Shown: positions 38,763 to 53,393, numbered from the stretch's first letter. The stretch is 64,000 bases of DNA from Struthio camelus (GCF_040807025.1 NC_090942.1:128717247-128781246), one strand, 5' to 3'. Notes: a model not told the origin generated them from the letters alone. A program made the numbers and translations.

Positions 38763-41700
38763 ATAACTCCAGCCAATTGCAAAATGGGGATATGGTACAA
38801 CCTCCTAAATGAAAGTAAGACGGAGATGGACTGAGATCCTTTCAGAAGTGAGATTTCACTAGTTAAAAATCAGGCTGTGATAAAATCCGAGCTATCAATC
38901 ATCCAGAACAGATCTGGACCTAAAAAAGCTATGGGTACCCAGGAGTCACTGTCTGACATTAAAAGTCCATAAATACTCCATGACTGTCCTAGGCTTGAGA
39001 TTTGAGCTATTCGCTAGAGTCCTTGGGAGCATTACTGGAGCTCTCGGGATTCCAGGAAGAGCAGCATGAATTTAATGCAGCAGCTCTGAAGCCTGTCGGT
39101 CGACGACGATCAAGCGGTGACGCCTCAAATGTCAGCAGCCCACACTGGTCGTCTTTCAGGGAACAACAAGCGTTTCCGGTGGAATCAGAGGTTCTTCCCA
39201 GCGTCCATCTCTGGGCTCCAGGCTGTTTTCTCACCATTTGGATGTCAGTGACTGAAGTCATTCCAAAGAGCTTTCCCACACTCCCCCTACGTTGCTTTCC
39301 TTTTCGGCACTGTGGGAAATACTACATTCATACTTTTCACAAATGCTCCCTAAATGACTGAGTGTTCACATCGGGAATATATAAGGGAGGGTTGATTACA
39401 CCATCCTTTACTTAGAGGTTTTGCTGCTGCATATAGTATTTCCTCTTTGGCTGTGTTTCCTTCCCCATCCGGCCTTTTTGCTGGAGATACAGTACATTAG
39501 GCTTTATCGTGTTCACATGGGAAGCTTTTGCTTGCTCCAAATCATTTGAGCGTGTCTCCTCAAGCCGAACATACTCCTGACAACTACTGGGTTGCATTCT
39601 GGCTGCTATTTTGAATTTGTATCATTCTTCTGCATTTTCGAAGGCACTAACTGTTATTTGCCAGGGTGCTACTCCCTATCTTTTCCTTTATGATAATATT
39701 ATGATTTAGGAGGAACTTTTGCTAGGATGCTACAAAGCAGAGGGATGACCATCAGAAAACTCTGCTCAGTGACCTACGTGGCCTAGCATGGCTTTCCAAA
39801 TTGAGTTCCCTGCCCTTGTTGCGCCTCCCATGGTGCACACTACAGGCTACTACCCCTCATATTCCTGCAGCAACACACCTCCTCTCCTTTCTTCTGCCTC
39901 AGCTGTGGACTATACGCTCTCTTGCAATGATTTTCCCCGTTTAACAGCTTTCCAAAGCAGAGCCATTTGATCATCACCTTAGCTTCACCAAACATGTTAA
40001 ATCTGTGCTGCCCATCAACAAAGGGTCACGCTGTTTGATGGATTACAGTTTAAGAACAAAAAAATGGGGCCATCCTAACAAGATAGACACTAGTGAAGGT
40101 GGGAACCAGAGACCATGGAACACTTTACGATCACTGCCATGGCTTGGCAAAGCCCTGCTGTCTCATTTACAGCTGCGTTTTGGCCTGTAATGTAAGTCTG
40201 ATTTTAGTGGCTGAAGGGGAAAGCGGAGGAAATACTGATCGGTGATGTTGGTAATTGCTTCAAATCCTTGCTCTCGCCTTTTCTTTCTGTCCACTGCTCT
40301 AGCTGCCATACTTACTCTATATCTGAGCAAAGACACTTTCTTTAGTAAATGGTTGGAGTTGCATTGCTGGGTGTGAACACATTGACCTACTTCAACCTCC
40401 TTTGCAATTTCTAAATTTTCTCGTTTATCCCTTTCATTCTCAGCTTATTCAGTGTTGCTTATAATCAGCGGGCTTTATTACCTTTGTGGTCGGTTTCTCC
40501 AGACATAATTAAATTGACATTTGGCTCTGCAGAGGTTGGGTTGCTATCTTCTCGTCTGTCTCAATGCCCTCCTTAATCTGCGATTCTGATCACTGCACTG
40601 CCCCTTGTGGCACATGATCAATGAACGTGTTCATGCCGGCAAGACATTCTTGCACTTGGAATAACACTGTGAAGTACTTCTGGCGCACAAAATACTTCAG
40701 AAGAGTATTTCAAGACTCAAGCCTCAGCAGTAGTGTTTATTGTGCATTTTGGAGTCTCCTGCAGGCCTGGGCCAAATCATAGCAAATTCAGGGGGTCCCT
40801 GCTCCCCTCAGCAGGGCCGTGACCTCCTCAGAGCTGCTATCGTCCCCGGCCTAGTCTGCTGCAGCCCTGGTTGGCAGCTTTCCTTGGTGCTTCGGACACT
40901 GAAAAAAATCTGCCAAAGCAACTGACTTGTTGAAGAACCTGGTCTCTCCTTGCTGAGTCCATTTTAATGTTCTCGCCTTACAGTCAAGACCTGGTGCCTC
41001 TCCTGTCCCCCTTCTTCTCCTCCACTGTTATAAAACTTTCTTTCATTTAATATGCTACAAGCTATGCTATCCACTCTTGTTTTGCAATTTCTTTTAATCC
41101 TTTAATTTCAGGTCTGTGAAACACTCTAGGCAGTTACAAGAAAAGGCCCCAACTTTTCCATGACATACCCTTATGTCATGGGGTGACAGCCTTACGCCTT
41201 TCATGAGGATTCATAATTCCCCTTGCCCCTGGGAAGGATTTTTGCTTTTTACTGTTGCAGCTTTTCCTGATGTACACCCTCTTGGTCAGGCACACCAGCA
41301 CACGTACATGCAATCTACTGCTTTGCTTTGTCAGATTCAGTGACTTTAGTGGATTTGCAGGTAAGTAACCAGCCTAGAGGCGTCCCTCACAGGAGAGTTT
41401 GACATTGGGCGTTTTAATCTTTGTGTTAAATTTCCTGAGTTTTCTACTCCTGTAGTTGCTTGTGTGGCTGTGGCTGGCTTTGCGGTGACCATCTCTATAC
41501 CTTTTCATTAGTCAAATTCCTAATGGCAGAATGTCTCCTCATCAGACTTGCAATTTGCTCTTCTCTTTCCCATAAAGATCATTCAAATACTACCTTCAGC
41601 TCGCACCTTTTCCACTTTGTGAAGATTTTGTAATTGTTTCTAGCTGGAAGCATTTCTATAAATGAATTAAATCTACCTCAATTCCTTGTACAAAAGGTTT

Positions 41701-43126
41701 TCCACTTTCCCTTGTCGACTTTATTCTGGCTTTTTTAAGCAACATGCTCTTTGACTTTTATTAAACATCACTTTACGTTTGTATTTGTTCTGTTTCTTGG
41801 CATTGGTACATTGCTTTGCCCAGTATGATTTTTGTGGGGGGCCACACACAGACTATCATGTGCCTTAATTTTCTGTAGCACAATAAGGAGACATTCTGCA
41901 AACTTGTAGAGATGTGCTGAGTGAAGATGTGTAGAGAACTGATCAATTTTGAAATACAGAGTTTTTTTAAAAATGTCAGATTAATAGAACTAATTATTCA
42001 TTTTGTCCGATATTATATATACGTTTCTTGAATTTTTATGAAGAACATCATAGATCTTTGGTGCATGATGTCTCTGTTGTTTCCCATTTTCCTACCTAGC
42101 TGAGGCTAAGATGCAAAATTTACTTGAACTGTTCTACAGTCCCTTCCACATTCTCTATACTTATTTTTTTAAGCCTAGTAGTTGATTTGTAGGACACATT
42201 TCTACATGGTCCTTCTACAACTTTCATTACTTTTTGCTTTGCTGTGGCATTTGCAATGTACTTGCTTTTTTTCTGGAATTCTTGAACAACATGGGCTTCC
42301 CATTCCTCATATCAAGCTTTATTTTGATGAGAGTAACACCTGTTTTCTTGACTAATAATGAAAACTTGTAAAGCAAGTAGCCCTCCAATGCCACTGTGAC
42401 CTGTTCTAGTCCTATCCGGTGTTTTCTGGAACCGTTGCCCAGCTCTGTAATCAAGGCTGTACCAAAGTCGGCTGGAAATCTGTTGTTTCACGATAATCCA
42501 ATAGGAAATACACTATCTTTAGATTTACTGCTGTGCTTAATACTTCATTGGAGACTACCTCCGTATGCAGAGATTGAACCTTGCACTACACAGGCTCTTC
42601 CAGCTTGAACTAAATGAGCTGTCCTTTATCTGTGACAGAGTAGGAAATTGTATTATTAACAAGATTAGTTGCTCTGATATCAAACTTCAGGGCAATATAT
42701 TAATTTTACCTTTTCTTGATTAGACAGTCTTCTCCTAAGTACCTGAGATGCGTGAACGTTCAGATCCTACAGCGAGAGCCATTTAACAAGCCATGGTTGT
42801 ACAGTGCCACAGGCACCTTCTTCCTGGGAGAGACTGGAGCTGCTGTGGGCTTCAGACACTGGCGAACAAGCTTGTTTAACAGAGGGGATATGTAAAACCC
42901 CACTCTCGTGCCTGTGGTCATGACTATACAATGAGAATCCTTTTTTAAGCCTGTGGTTTTGGTGCTGAAGTCTCAAGGTTGAATCCCCTCTAATGATCAC
43001 AGTGTCTAACTGTGCATTTCAGCAGCGCTTCGTTTACACCTAGCCTCATTAGCAAGAGTAAGAGTTACAGAAACAGCTGCTGCTGGAGAGAGGGGGGCTC
43101 ATCTATTGCTGCGTTTATCTCCCCAG

Positions 43127-43253
43127 CTCCTCATCAGAAGTGTTTCTAAGATGGAAGGAGCGGACCCACAAATATTTGGCACCTAGCATAACTTGTTTTC
43201 CATCAGCGATTTGGCAGATCAATCAGCAGAAACCAAATTGTGCCCTGTGGCAG
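43127..43253 (+). other. Exon-like segment with strong splice signals (unassigned)
   Basis: A pyrimidine-rich acceptor (TTTATCTCCCCAG, AG at 43125-43126) is followed by 127 bases without a stop in one frame and then by a perfect donor, CAG|GTGAGTG (GT at 43254-43255). The in-frame translation includes FLRWKERTHKYLAPSITCFP, which I do not recognise. It could be an exon of an unannotated non-coding RNA or chance. Confidence 0.25.
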
Positions 43254-44163
43254 GTGAGTGCCCTTTGTTCCCCATCGATTCCCGAACTGCCTCCACGCCA
43301 GGCTAATGAGGGCTGCCGGATGCCAGGCGCTGCCTGCGAGTGCTACTGCACAGCGCTCCCCGTCATTGAACTGCCATCACAACACAAAGCAGTGAGAACA
43401 ACTTTGATTCGCGTGGGAGGTGAAATGCTAAGTACAGCTGCGAAGCTTGAAAGGGAAGCACCAGAAAGCAGCGTACAAGCTACTACTTGTCATTTAACAG
43501 AGACAAAAGTGAGCGCAACCAAAACAATGGCGTTACCCGATTAACAGCACCAGCAACCAACAGCAATGGACCTGGAAAGGTAGGGGATCTGTCAGCAGTC
43601 GTTACAACACCGCTGCAAGTGCCACCATACATTAAGTCAGAATAAAGAGGTGCTGGTGTAACAGGTGTAATTACAGTGGTGTTGAAAGGGACACTGCCGA
43701 AGCTTGCAGACCTGAAATTAGATCTCCCCATCTTGCACGTGGGCGTGCGGGAGATGCAACGTTGTACTGCACCAAGGCTTGGCCTGATGGCTCCACTGTG
43801 GCATTAAAGGATGCAACAGTCCTGCTCTTAAGCCCGGATCTTGCAAAATCCAGTACCCCCTTTGCTTACAGTCTAGACCGCTGTGATGGGGAATACAAGA
43901 AAAGTGTTTTCAACATCCATGCTTGGGACCACTCTGCATGCCTACCAAATACATCCCAACTGCCCTGGAAAACAACCTCTCAAAAACAGTCTTTAGGTTC
44001 AAAACATCCAATGTTCACTTTTCAATTTTTCTTCACCTGTCACATACTTCCCTTTCACAAAAGACAAAAATGTATTCAAGTTCAGTCAGAGTGTAAGATA
44101 TATAAGTATGTATACAATGATATTATTATTATAATGATACATGATATAACTACCTTTTACATG

Positions 44164-44202
44164 CACACACACACAATTTATGTACTTCCACACACACACA
44201 CT
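44164..44202. repeat. CA-rich simple repeats
   Basis: Two short (CA)n runs separated by about 14 bases. Confidence 0.85.
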
Positions 44203-44693
44203 TTTCTTATACAAAATATTCAGCATAGGAAATGCTACCTAAGCATAGTTTATTTGATCAGATTTCTTTCACTGCAAGATAAGTGGTAAAAATAACAAAA
44301 AAAAAATTGGTAAGTCCACATCGAGTTTTTCGAGGTGCGGGACTCTTCTATTCATTCACAGAGAAGATGTGGTTCACATGAGGGGCTAATTTGTCATACG
44401 CATCTTCCAATTTTGAGATTTTACAGGCCAGTTCATTAGCCTGCTACTAACACACTCAGGTTTAGTCAATCAGTCATTGGCTGTTGGGCTGCCTGGGGGC
44501 TGTGCCATGGATACAGAGATGTGCGCTCTGACTTCCCAGGTGCCACAGATGTTTATCTTTCTTAAAGAATCAGTGGGGTGAGAATGTTGATTGTGGGGGA
44601 GAAAACAACAACGAATAGGGGGCGGGGGTGAATGCAGTATTGACAACTACACAGTCTGTATCAACATGGGTCTAGAAGGGACTACCAGGACTG

Positions 44694-44905
44694 AGAATCA
44701 CAGAATCACAGGATCACAGAATGGTTGAGGTTGGAAGGGACCTCTGGAGATCATCTAGTCCAACCCCCTGCTCTAGTCCTCTAGAGCATATTTCCCACGA
44801 TCGCGTCCCGGTGGGTTTTGAATATCTCCAGCGAAGGAGACTCCACCGCCTCTCTGGGCAACCTGCACCAGTGCTCAGTCACCCTCACAGTAAAGAAATA
44901 AGCTT
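44694..44905 (-). mobile_element. CR1 LINE 3'-end fragment
   Basis: The copy begins with repeated octamers read in reverse (AGAATCACAGAATCACAGG), then GGTTGGAAGGGACCTCTGGA and GATCATCTAGTCCAACCCCC, the hallmark CR1 3' end. It continues about 210 bases into the end of ORF2; the minus strand encodes [20 protein letters not shown] and EIFKTHRDAIVG. It is on the same strand as the copy at 2.4 kb. Only the last part of the element is present. Confidence 0.93.
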
Positions 44906-47900
44906 TTTCTGCATCCTTGCAGATACGCATGTGGCTCTTATGCTCCCTTCCTTCCACCACCCCCATAGCTTAACTCTGGTTTAATAAAATAGAAAGGGAC
45001 TGGTGTGATTCCAGCATGCCAGCAAAGCCAGGCCCTTTGCTATTTTCCTCTCATGTCATCTAGGCACTTGTTATAGAAAAGCTGAATTTGCAAACGTCCT
45101 TTGGGTGCTCTTTGGGGACTCCATAAATCCCAACGTGAAACTCCGCTCTCTGCTATCCTGCGTGTTTACTTGGTGAGTGACGGAGAATCTCGGCAGGGAA
45201 ACAAACGGTCTGTGGAAATTTATCTGCAGTTCCCAGAGGTAATGGTGCCCAGGTGACATATGCAAACAGGAGGTAGGCGGGGATATTACACCCTGTGCAA
45301 TATAGTTTGGTCCTTTGGCACAATCAGATAACACTGCCTTGTCACAAGATGCCCTACAGTTGGAAAAGCCTCCTTATTCCCCTGAAATATCTGTGTCTTG
45401 CCCTCTTTGTACTGCAGGAAGATACTCCTCCAGGAACACCAATTAAAACTATAGCATTTGCTGTGGCTCTTTGGATGCATGTGCACACAGCATGCCTTTT
45501 TGATCACAACCAGTAGACCAGCATGGCTTTGGAAGATTTATCCTACTTACCTCGTACAGAAAAGGGGCTCCCAAGTATTCTCAAATATACGACACTAACA
45601 TACAAGAGAGAAATAGGTGAACTGAGGGTCAGTAGCAGCCATAGCTTGCCTAGTTTGGGAATAAGCCAAATGAAAATGCACCAGTTTATCTGCACCTAAG
45701 CTAAGAATTACCTTTTGGCTGTTGTAACCATGCAGGGTGTTCAGCAGTTGAAACATAGGCTGTTACATGAAACTGCCTTTGATACTGCAGGGAAGTTTAC
45801 TACAGACTGCAATGAAGCATGTGGCCAAGAACATTGGCAATGATTTGGTCACCGGTTGGGCAAATCAAGCTTCAAATTTACGAGGTAGTGTTAATTGTTG
45901 TACAATTTTGAGCCAAGAGAAACAGCTCATGGCGTTTCCAGCATTCAGTTTTAAAATAATAATTATTCTCTGAGTGCATAGCAAGAGGCTGCTCACAGGG
46001 AAAGCACCAGTGCAGCCCCCAGAGACCGGTGAGGCCCACGGCTCTCCCCACAGCTCTGCTGCTGCACTTTATGTCATGGACTGAACTGGTCAGTCGGTGC
46101 TTCCTTGGGCTGGGGTCTCAGTGGCATTTACAGAAACACAGCCTGACTCCTAAAAAGAGCTATTATTAATCATCACAGTCATCCCGAGAGAGCTGCTTTC
46201 GCCATTATTCAAACAAGTATCAGTTGATCCAGTAGGAGAACACAGGAAATAGTTTTAAAAAAAAAACCAGCAGAGGAACCCTTCAGGATCAAAAATTAAG
46301 CTATTTTTATTTTTTTAAGGCAGAGTGCAACTCTGTAGCTACAAAGAGCTGGGCTCTCTTTTTCAGTGGCCAAAGGGCAGCCTGTATTTTTGCCCATTTC
46401 TAACGCCGCAGTTGCTACATTCCCTTCTGATAGGGAAACCGAGGCACACCACTTTCACCTAGGGACTTGAAGGAATCTATTTAGAAACTCCATAAAAAAA
46501 TAAAAAAAAAGAGCAAAGCTATCCATTTTCCTACTCTGTTAGCCTTTGCTTGTAAATCAGTCCAAAGGAGGACCCGGGAGGAAGAAGAGATATTGCACGT
46601 GTTACTTGGCAGCAGCAGCACTCTGGGAAGGAAGATGACTACTCCAGAGGCTGCTTGGGACTAACAGCTCATAGGAGACTGATAAAGCCCAGAAGAGTAA
46701 TGCCAGCAGCTCCTTCTGCCTCCTGTGCCCTGGTAGCCCTTATACCTAAGAGAGCTATCTTCGAGGAGCTGTCTCATTTGCCGCTGACCCCACCTTTGCC
46801 AGCAGTGCGGAAAGGACCAGCAATGTTAGTCATGATGGGTAGGAGGCAGCACCTTGAAGTGTGATCCCCTAACCTGAGCCTTTCGGCAATGGTCTTCTAG
46901 ATTTCTGAAGACCCAGCAAACCAGAAGTCTGGAAATCCTGCCTGACACTCCCCCCCCCCAATCTCCCCATGACCACTGTGCTCACAGGAGGCAATCCTGC
47001 GTTTCTCAAAGCATGGAGTGTCATTTATCCCAGATGGGTCCTGGCTCGTTGCACCCACAACACTGGCTCCGTTCACACAAGCACAGCAAGTCTGTCCTGT
47101 CCTCAGTGCCTCCAACACACGCATGTAAACACTGCTCGGGAGGCTGCATTGAAGGCAGGGTAGCATCACCCTCCAGCCTCACCATGGACCTAGGGACCTC
47201 TGAGGCTGATGGTAAAAGGGTGAGGGGGAGAGACGACAAGACTTTGGGGCCAAACATGGAAATTGGTCAGCTGTTTTCCCCATTCATACCCACACCAGAA
47301 ATACTTCAATTAGTAAAAATCCTAACAGGCCAGCACCATTTTCTCTCCTATCCAGGTATGACGTGATGAAGGATTTGTCAACTTTGTCTAAATACAACAG
47401 GACTGGAGAGAGCCAGCACTGCGGGCTCCTTCGCACTGTTTTTCCTCCAACGGTAACCTCAGTGGAGGGAAGAACAGCGTCTGCCAGGCGTGAGCAGCAC
47501 CACGGGGAAGGCCATGGCAGTTGCGGTGGGACAGTACTGCAGGGGAGGTGACATTGCTTTCCTCATCCTGGGCAGTGATTAAGAGCCTGGGGAGTGCAGG
47601 GTGTATGTAGTAACACATGTCGAGGCTGTGCATGCTTGCTGTGCTTATATGGGACAGGTCCATTATGTGCTATAGTAAATGGCAGTTTTGCAGGGCAGGT
47701 AATTTATAGGGAGGATTTATAAATATAACCCACTTCAGTAAGCATACTTGTGAGGTGTTCACAGCTTCTACAGAATTAAAATATACTTATTCCATAACTG
47801 CATTGTAAGTTTACTGGCACAGCCCGTTTTGAGCTTGTAGCTGCCTTGACACCTTAGACTTCTTGACCTGTCCTAGCTGCAAATACCAGTGGCTAGTGTT

Positions 47901-50139
47901 TCTTGACCCTATGGCTGTGATGTAATTAGGAATACTTTCCTTTTCAAGGCCAGTTTCAAGCTACAACCATTCCCGCAAAAATTACCTTTCCTACTGTTGC
48001 AAGAAAATGGATAATGGAAAACAGACTTCAGAGCATGATATGAATCCATAGGAGATCTGGCCCTGATCTTCCTCGGTTCTGTACAGTGAGATCACATCAA
48101 GTCTTCATCTGTTTAACTTGTTAAAAAAAAAAAAAAGAGAGAGAGAAAAAAGGAATCAAACGTTAACCAAAGAGAAGGCCAGCTCTCTAAAAAGTGAAAA
48201 TTTTGAATACAAATCCTTTAATTTAAAACACCACTGTAGTACCAAAAAAAGTAGTCCTCCAGCCCAGATCCTTTAAAAAGCGGCAGTTAAGTGACTGCGA
48301 CTTCAAGTTTCAAACTAACCTTACCTAGTGGAACTTTTCAAGATTTTTATGGGGAAAACCTTATTTTTCTTTTCCGTACAAATCTGTCCCCAGAATTCTA
48401 ACACCCCTTGAGACAAAAGAAGTTGACAAAACTCTGGCCAGTATTAAGCTGAGGAACTTTTTCTTTCTCCTCATGCTAAAATCATGAAGCAGCACAGGGA
48501 TTGGCCTCCCCAGTGGGCCAAGTGCTCTGGGCAAGCATCACCTTTATCCCCCTCTCTGCCCAGCCTGAATAGCACGACCTAATTCTCTTATTTTCCATCC
48601 TTGCTTGTTCCTATCTGTGCACTTATGGCCACAGCCCCATAGCAGCACTGTATTTTCTTGACATACCCAGCGAGACAGGGCTCTGATGCTGCACTATCGC
48701 CTCCACGCATTAGTACAATGCCAATAAAGCAATCATTACATTCACCACTCATTTGGGTGTCTTATCTCACTGTACACAGCAAGGCGACACGGTGGAGACA
48801 CGGCCACCACGGAGACGCTTGGTGGAACTGGCAATTAAACTCCGTGCTGGCTCCAGAGCCGGCTGCAGCGCTGGCCTCCAGCACACGTGCCTTGCCCTTG
48901 GGGCTGCAGCACCATCATCCGCACGGTGGATGGTCCCTGCTCCCCAGGAGCACAGGGGGCTCGGGCTGGGGGAGGGGTCCCCCCACAAGCAGGTGGGAGA
49001 GGTGGGGACAGAGGGTATTTGCAGCACGTAAATTTGCTACTGTCTTCCTGAATTAGGCCCGTTACCTGCTCTCTTCTCACTTTGCCTGCTCTCTTCCCAC
49101 TGGAAAAGTCCTTGTGGCCAAGGTCCTCAGCATCATCCCAAACAACTTGTTGTTGATTTGGTAGCCCATCTCTCGGGAGGGAGAATTCAGCACTTCAGTT
49201 CTCAGGCTTGTAAATGTAGCGAGAAAATTTCTAAAAATTAAGCTAAAAGAAACTACGACAGCAACCACTGGGCCAGCAGCAGCTGCCTGCATCTTTGCTG
49301 GCCCTGGGGTTTCGCATGAGCAAGGCCCACGCATGGCACGTGGCTCAGGGGGAGCACTGTGCCAAGGAGTGGGAGGGATGCTCTCAGGGCAGGGCAGAAG
49401 GGAAATCATCATTTGATCTGTTCAAGGGCTTCCCTCTGGCAAGGAACACCTGCTCATCCCATGCCTTACACCACTGCGGAGAGAGAAAACAACCATGCTG
49501 AACATGAATGGGTGTCAGCACAGGAGAGGCAACACACACTGTAAACATCAATTCCTGGTGCACACGCAGTAATAGTTTCTCAGACTCAGGACAACAATAT
49601 TTTGCTTGAAATAAGGCTACTCAGCCATTGAATTGAGAATTTAATGCAAATTTTCTATCCACACAAAAGCATATCTCATGGAAAATGCTGACAACCAAAT
49701 AGGGACGCGGGGGAAGGAGTGCCATCACATGGTACTTTCAAAGAGTTATGTGGCGAAGGGGGGACAAGTGGGGACACATAACCCTCTGCCACTTGGCTAC
49801 CAAACACCTCTCAGATGGTAAAATCACCATGGCCAGACAAGTCATAGTCTACCCTGTAAACTTCTACAGGCATTTTCAGCAAAAGGTAGTAACTAGTACC
49901 TCTCCACTGACTTCATAGAGTTTGCACCCAGGGACAAATTAGGTATTGGTCTTTTTGTGTGCTTTACTTCATCTCCTTAATGAATAAGAAGTTCCCTTTA
50001 CTGCATTAAACTGAGCAAGTTATTAATGGCCTTTCATTTTGGAAGCAACCCACTCCAATGTTCATCACAGCATGATTGCCTCCTGTTTGTGATCATCTTA
50101 CCGCCTGCATCTTCAAACAATGTAGTTTTAGAACAACAT

Positions 50140-50310
50140 TAATCTGAAATGGATTATCATTGCGCTGACTACCCCTTGGGGTGTAATGAAAAGCATTCAT
50201 TAATTCTCAGGGCAGGAGGGCTAATTAGTTTTTTAAAAAAACTGTGCTAATTGCCAATAGCTTTTTTATTGAATCGGTCTCGGAAAGCCATTTCCGATTT
50301 CCCTGTCACA
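50140..50310. promoter_or_regulatory. Possible enhancer-like segment with homeodomain motifs
   Basis: The stretch has a cluster of TAAT-core sites: CATTAATTC, the palindrome CTAATTAG (50221-50228) and GCTAATTGCC (50246-50255). Between them is a near-palindrome GTTTTTTAAAAAAAC (50228-50242). No coding potential is seen. Conservation is not testable here. Confidence 0.25.
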
Positions 50311-53300
50311 TTCTAACATCTAAAATACTTAGTCAAAACAAATCGGGAACATCTACGTTATCCAGATAAGCATGAGGAGGAAATCCTACTACTATAAAGA
50401 TAGGTGGACTAAGCCATTCTTTGTATTCTCGGGTCAGTGTAGAGCTAGCTGTGGTATCGGCCAGGATTTTCAGAATTTCTTACCTTCACGCTGCCTCATG
50501 CTTTCATACAACGGGCTAAAGGCTGTTTTCTGTTCTCCCCCGAGTGAGTCCATTGATTTTGATAGGTCTTTCCGCAGTCGAGACATAAGGGGCACACAGG
50601 GCTTGTGCTGGTCCCTTGCGTGGGGCTGAATTTTACCTTGTGTGAAGAAACGAAGCAGTCCTCAGTCCAGTACTTACTAGAAATTGCATAAAGGTAAATG
50701 GAGTGGTACACAACAATAACCCAGTGGTTCAATATACTGCTTTCTATAGTTGGAAGAAGGCCTTACACATTTAACATTTGGATCACAGAGATTTCCAGGG
50801 TGAAGAAAATTATTGGCAATTTTTTGTCTGTTTGTTTTTAATTACAAATAACTAGGCCTGGAGATACCTAGTAATCAACATCAGCACCAACCAGTTTTTC
50901 GACCACACAGTAACTTACAAATACAACGACAAAAATAATAAAGAAGGCTCATCCCACAAAAGCGCAATAAGCCTATGGGAACCAGAGTAAGAAAGTCTCA
51001 GGGTCAAACAGCTTCTGTGAAGCCTCAAGTAGTGCCATGGATTTATGCCGGCCATGAAGTTCATTGCGTGTGAACCGCAGTAGGTTTCAGCACAGCTTAA
51101 ACAATATACAGCTGGAAAAACAGGCACAACCAGATTCTGCCGTGAGAGAGGTTTTGTGACGGAGAGAGTGAGGAAGACTGGCTCTCCACCGACTTAGCCG
51201 CAGCGAGGACATGTGTGTGGAGGAAGGGACTGGGAGGTGAAGCTACTGGGAGCTCAACCCTGACCTATGCAGGATGAACCAAGGCTCCACGCCCAGTGTC
51301 TCCAGTTCTTGCACCTGAAGACTTCCACAAAAGCCCGCTCACACAGATCAAGACATGAGAGCTGCCCTGGCATGCGACGGTCCCCTCCGTATCAGGCTGC
51401 AAACTCCCGTTTCACCATCCTGAACCACGGGAACTGCACCAGCTCCGAGCTCAAGACTGTGGCACCACAGCGTCAGATCTGAGGCCAACTCAGCTGCTCC
51501 TGTTCCCCTGTCCGGGCACTCTTGCAGTTCCTACAGCAAGCTGAAATACTTCCTATTTCAAATCTTCTTGACTGGGGAGATGAGGGGGGAAAAGAAGGTA
51601 TTCTCCCACTGAGCATCAGCCTTCTCTCACATCATATTTTCTGGTCCTCAAGAAGATAAAAACATTACGGTTTCCTGCCCCATGAGCCAGAAAGCTGTTC
51701 TTGCTTCCCCTCTGGAAATAACTGCAGTTAAAAAAATATTAATGGCTTTTACTTAGATGAATAGTCTCCTTTTCAAGAACATATAGGGCTTTCAAATGCA
51801 ACTTTTCACTTCCGAGTGCCGTAAGAGGTTTCGAAAGGGCTTGATTTTCAGAAGGTACGTCACTCAGCATTTTCTGAAAGTGAGAACATTCTGAAAATAC
51901 CTCTGGAGGGCTACCCAAAATCTAGTGCTTCTGAAAGTCTTGGCCCAGATACTCTGTTATTTGAGTATGATGAATAAAAAATAGCATTCTGGTGGTTCAG
52001 TAGTTGCACTGGGGATGTACATCACATCAAAAGTTACGTTATTGCATAGCACAGAAGGGATATTATATGTGTATATATACATCCCCCAATTACCAATAAT
52101 GTGGAAGGACTGCAAGCTAAAAGTATTCAGCGTCACCTCTTAATAACTTCAGCAGAGACCAGAAGTGGCCATATTGCCAATACTGCAGAGCAGAACAGAC
52201 TTCAGAGCTAGAAGAGTTTCTGCCTCAGCATGGCTTGCTTGTAGTGAGATTACACAAACCAAATATCTGCAATCATGCTGGATAAAAATGAAACTCCACT
52301 TAAATAAAACCTTTCCAGTTTGCAACAGAAACTGGTGCAATGAACATGCAAAAGCAACAGCTTTTCCTTAAAATCTGGCCAACCTGGTAAAAAAAAAACA
52401 GCAGATAGTTGACCAGATTTCACATTTGCGGGGCAAAATACTTTTCCCTACAAAAAAGCAGGAGTGCCATTAATACAATAAGTCATCAAGATTTACATTT
52501 TTACTATATGCATTTGTACTGAAGGAGCCCTAAATCAGCCCTGGTGGAACTCCACACCTTCATTAACCCAGACCTTCCAGTGGGATGCCATTTGTTTTAT
52601 ACAGTGTCAACTAAATATTAGACTGGGCTTGGCTGATAGTAAATTAATTTGCCACTCTCAAAATTACCTTAAACAGTAATAACCTATTAAAGTCAATGGA
52701 AAAAAATTACAGAGGATAAAATCATTTTGGCCATTGCACTAGGTTCTCTGAGGAGCGGCAGGCTGAAATCCAGATGTATCAGAAAGCAAATCTCCCCCAG
52801 AGCAATGTTCTTCCATACAAACTTTTTGTTAGCAGTGCCAACTTTTAACGCTGTTGATTTACCACCTTTTGTGCCGCGTTGCACTCACTGTGAAGAGACC
52901 AGTGAGCTCTGACATCTGGCTAGAGTCACTTTCAAAGAAAATGTGATTCTCAGGCTTGCTGCCTTCAGTTCACACAAGGGTTGCTTACGGGGCCTGGAGA
53001 ACTTGCTACTGGCTATTTTTCCCGTTTCTAGTGCTGCAGTACCTGTTGCCCTCAGAGAAAACTGAAGCCCTTGAGTGGAAGGTCCTATCTGTATGCAGGG
53101 CTGTAAGCCCAAATCTTAGACATGGACAAGACGGAGAAAGAGCCAAGAGGAGAGCAGAAGCAGAGATGACATGCTGAGATCCCACAGGAAATTGAGGACA
53201 AAGAGAGGACTGACCTGGCTTTGCCAGCTCCACAGCAGAGCGTCCCTGGCACCCCGCACCCTCAGTGGCCGTCCCGTGCTGGTTCGCCTTGGGGAAGAAA

Positions 53301-53393
53301 ATCCCGAGCAGCTCCGTCTTGCTCACATTAACCCCACTGCAGCCTTTCTGCCACAGCAGCAGCGTTGTTCCCCTCTCATCTCTTCGGAGGGGA

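Larger units (their letters stand above)
34771..44693. other. Intergenic sequence
   Basis: No gene recognised apart from the exon-like segment at 43127-43253. Contains an (AAAAC)n repeat (38737-38762), an 18-base tandem duplication (38072-38107), an (ATT)n-like tract (37215-37234), CA-rich tracts (44164-44202) and one possible ancient repeat relic near 38380-38450. Confidence 0.55.

Noticed and set aside
39002-39361. 119-codon plus-strand frame
   Set aside because: Begins at TTG rather than ATG, has no domain, and no splice or promoter context was found.
46430-46460. GGGAAACCGAGGCAC, reminiscent of a MIR SINE core; a similar hint at 30606-30655
   Set aside because: Too short and diverged to assign without a repeat library.
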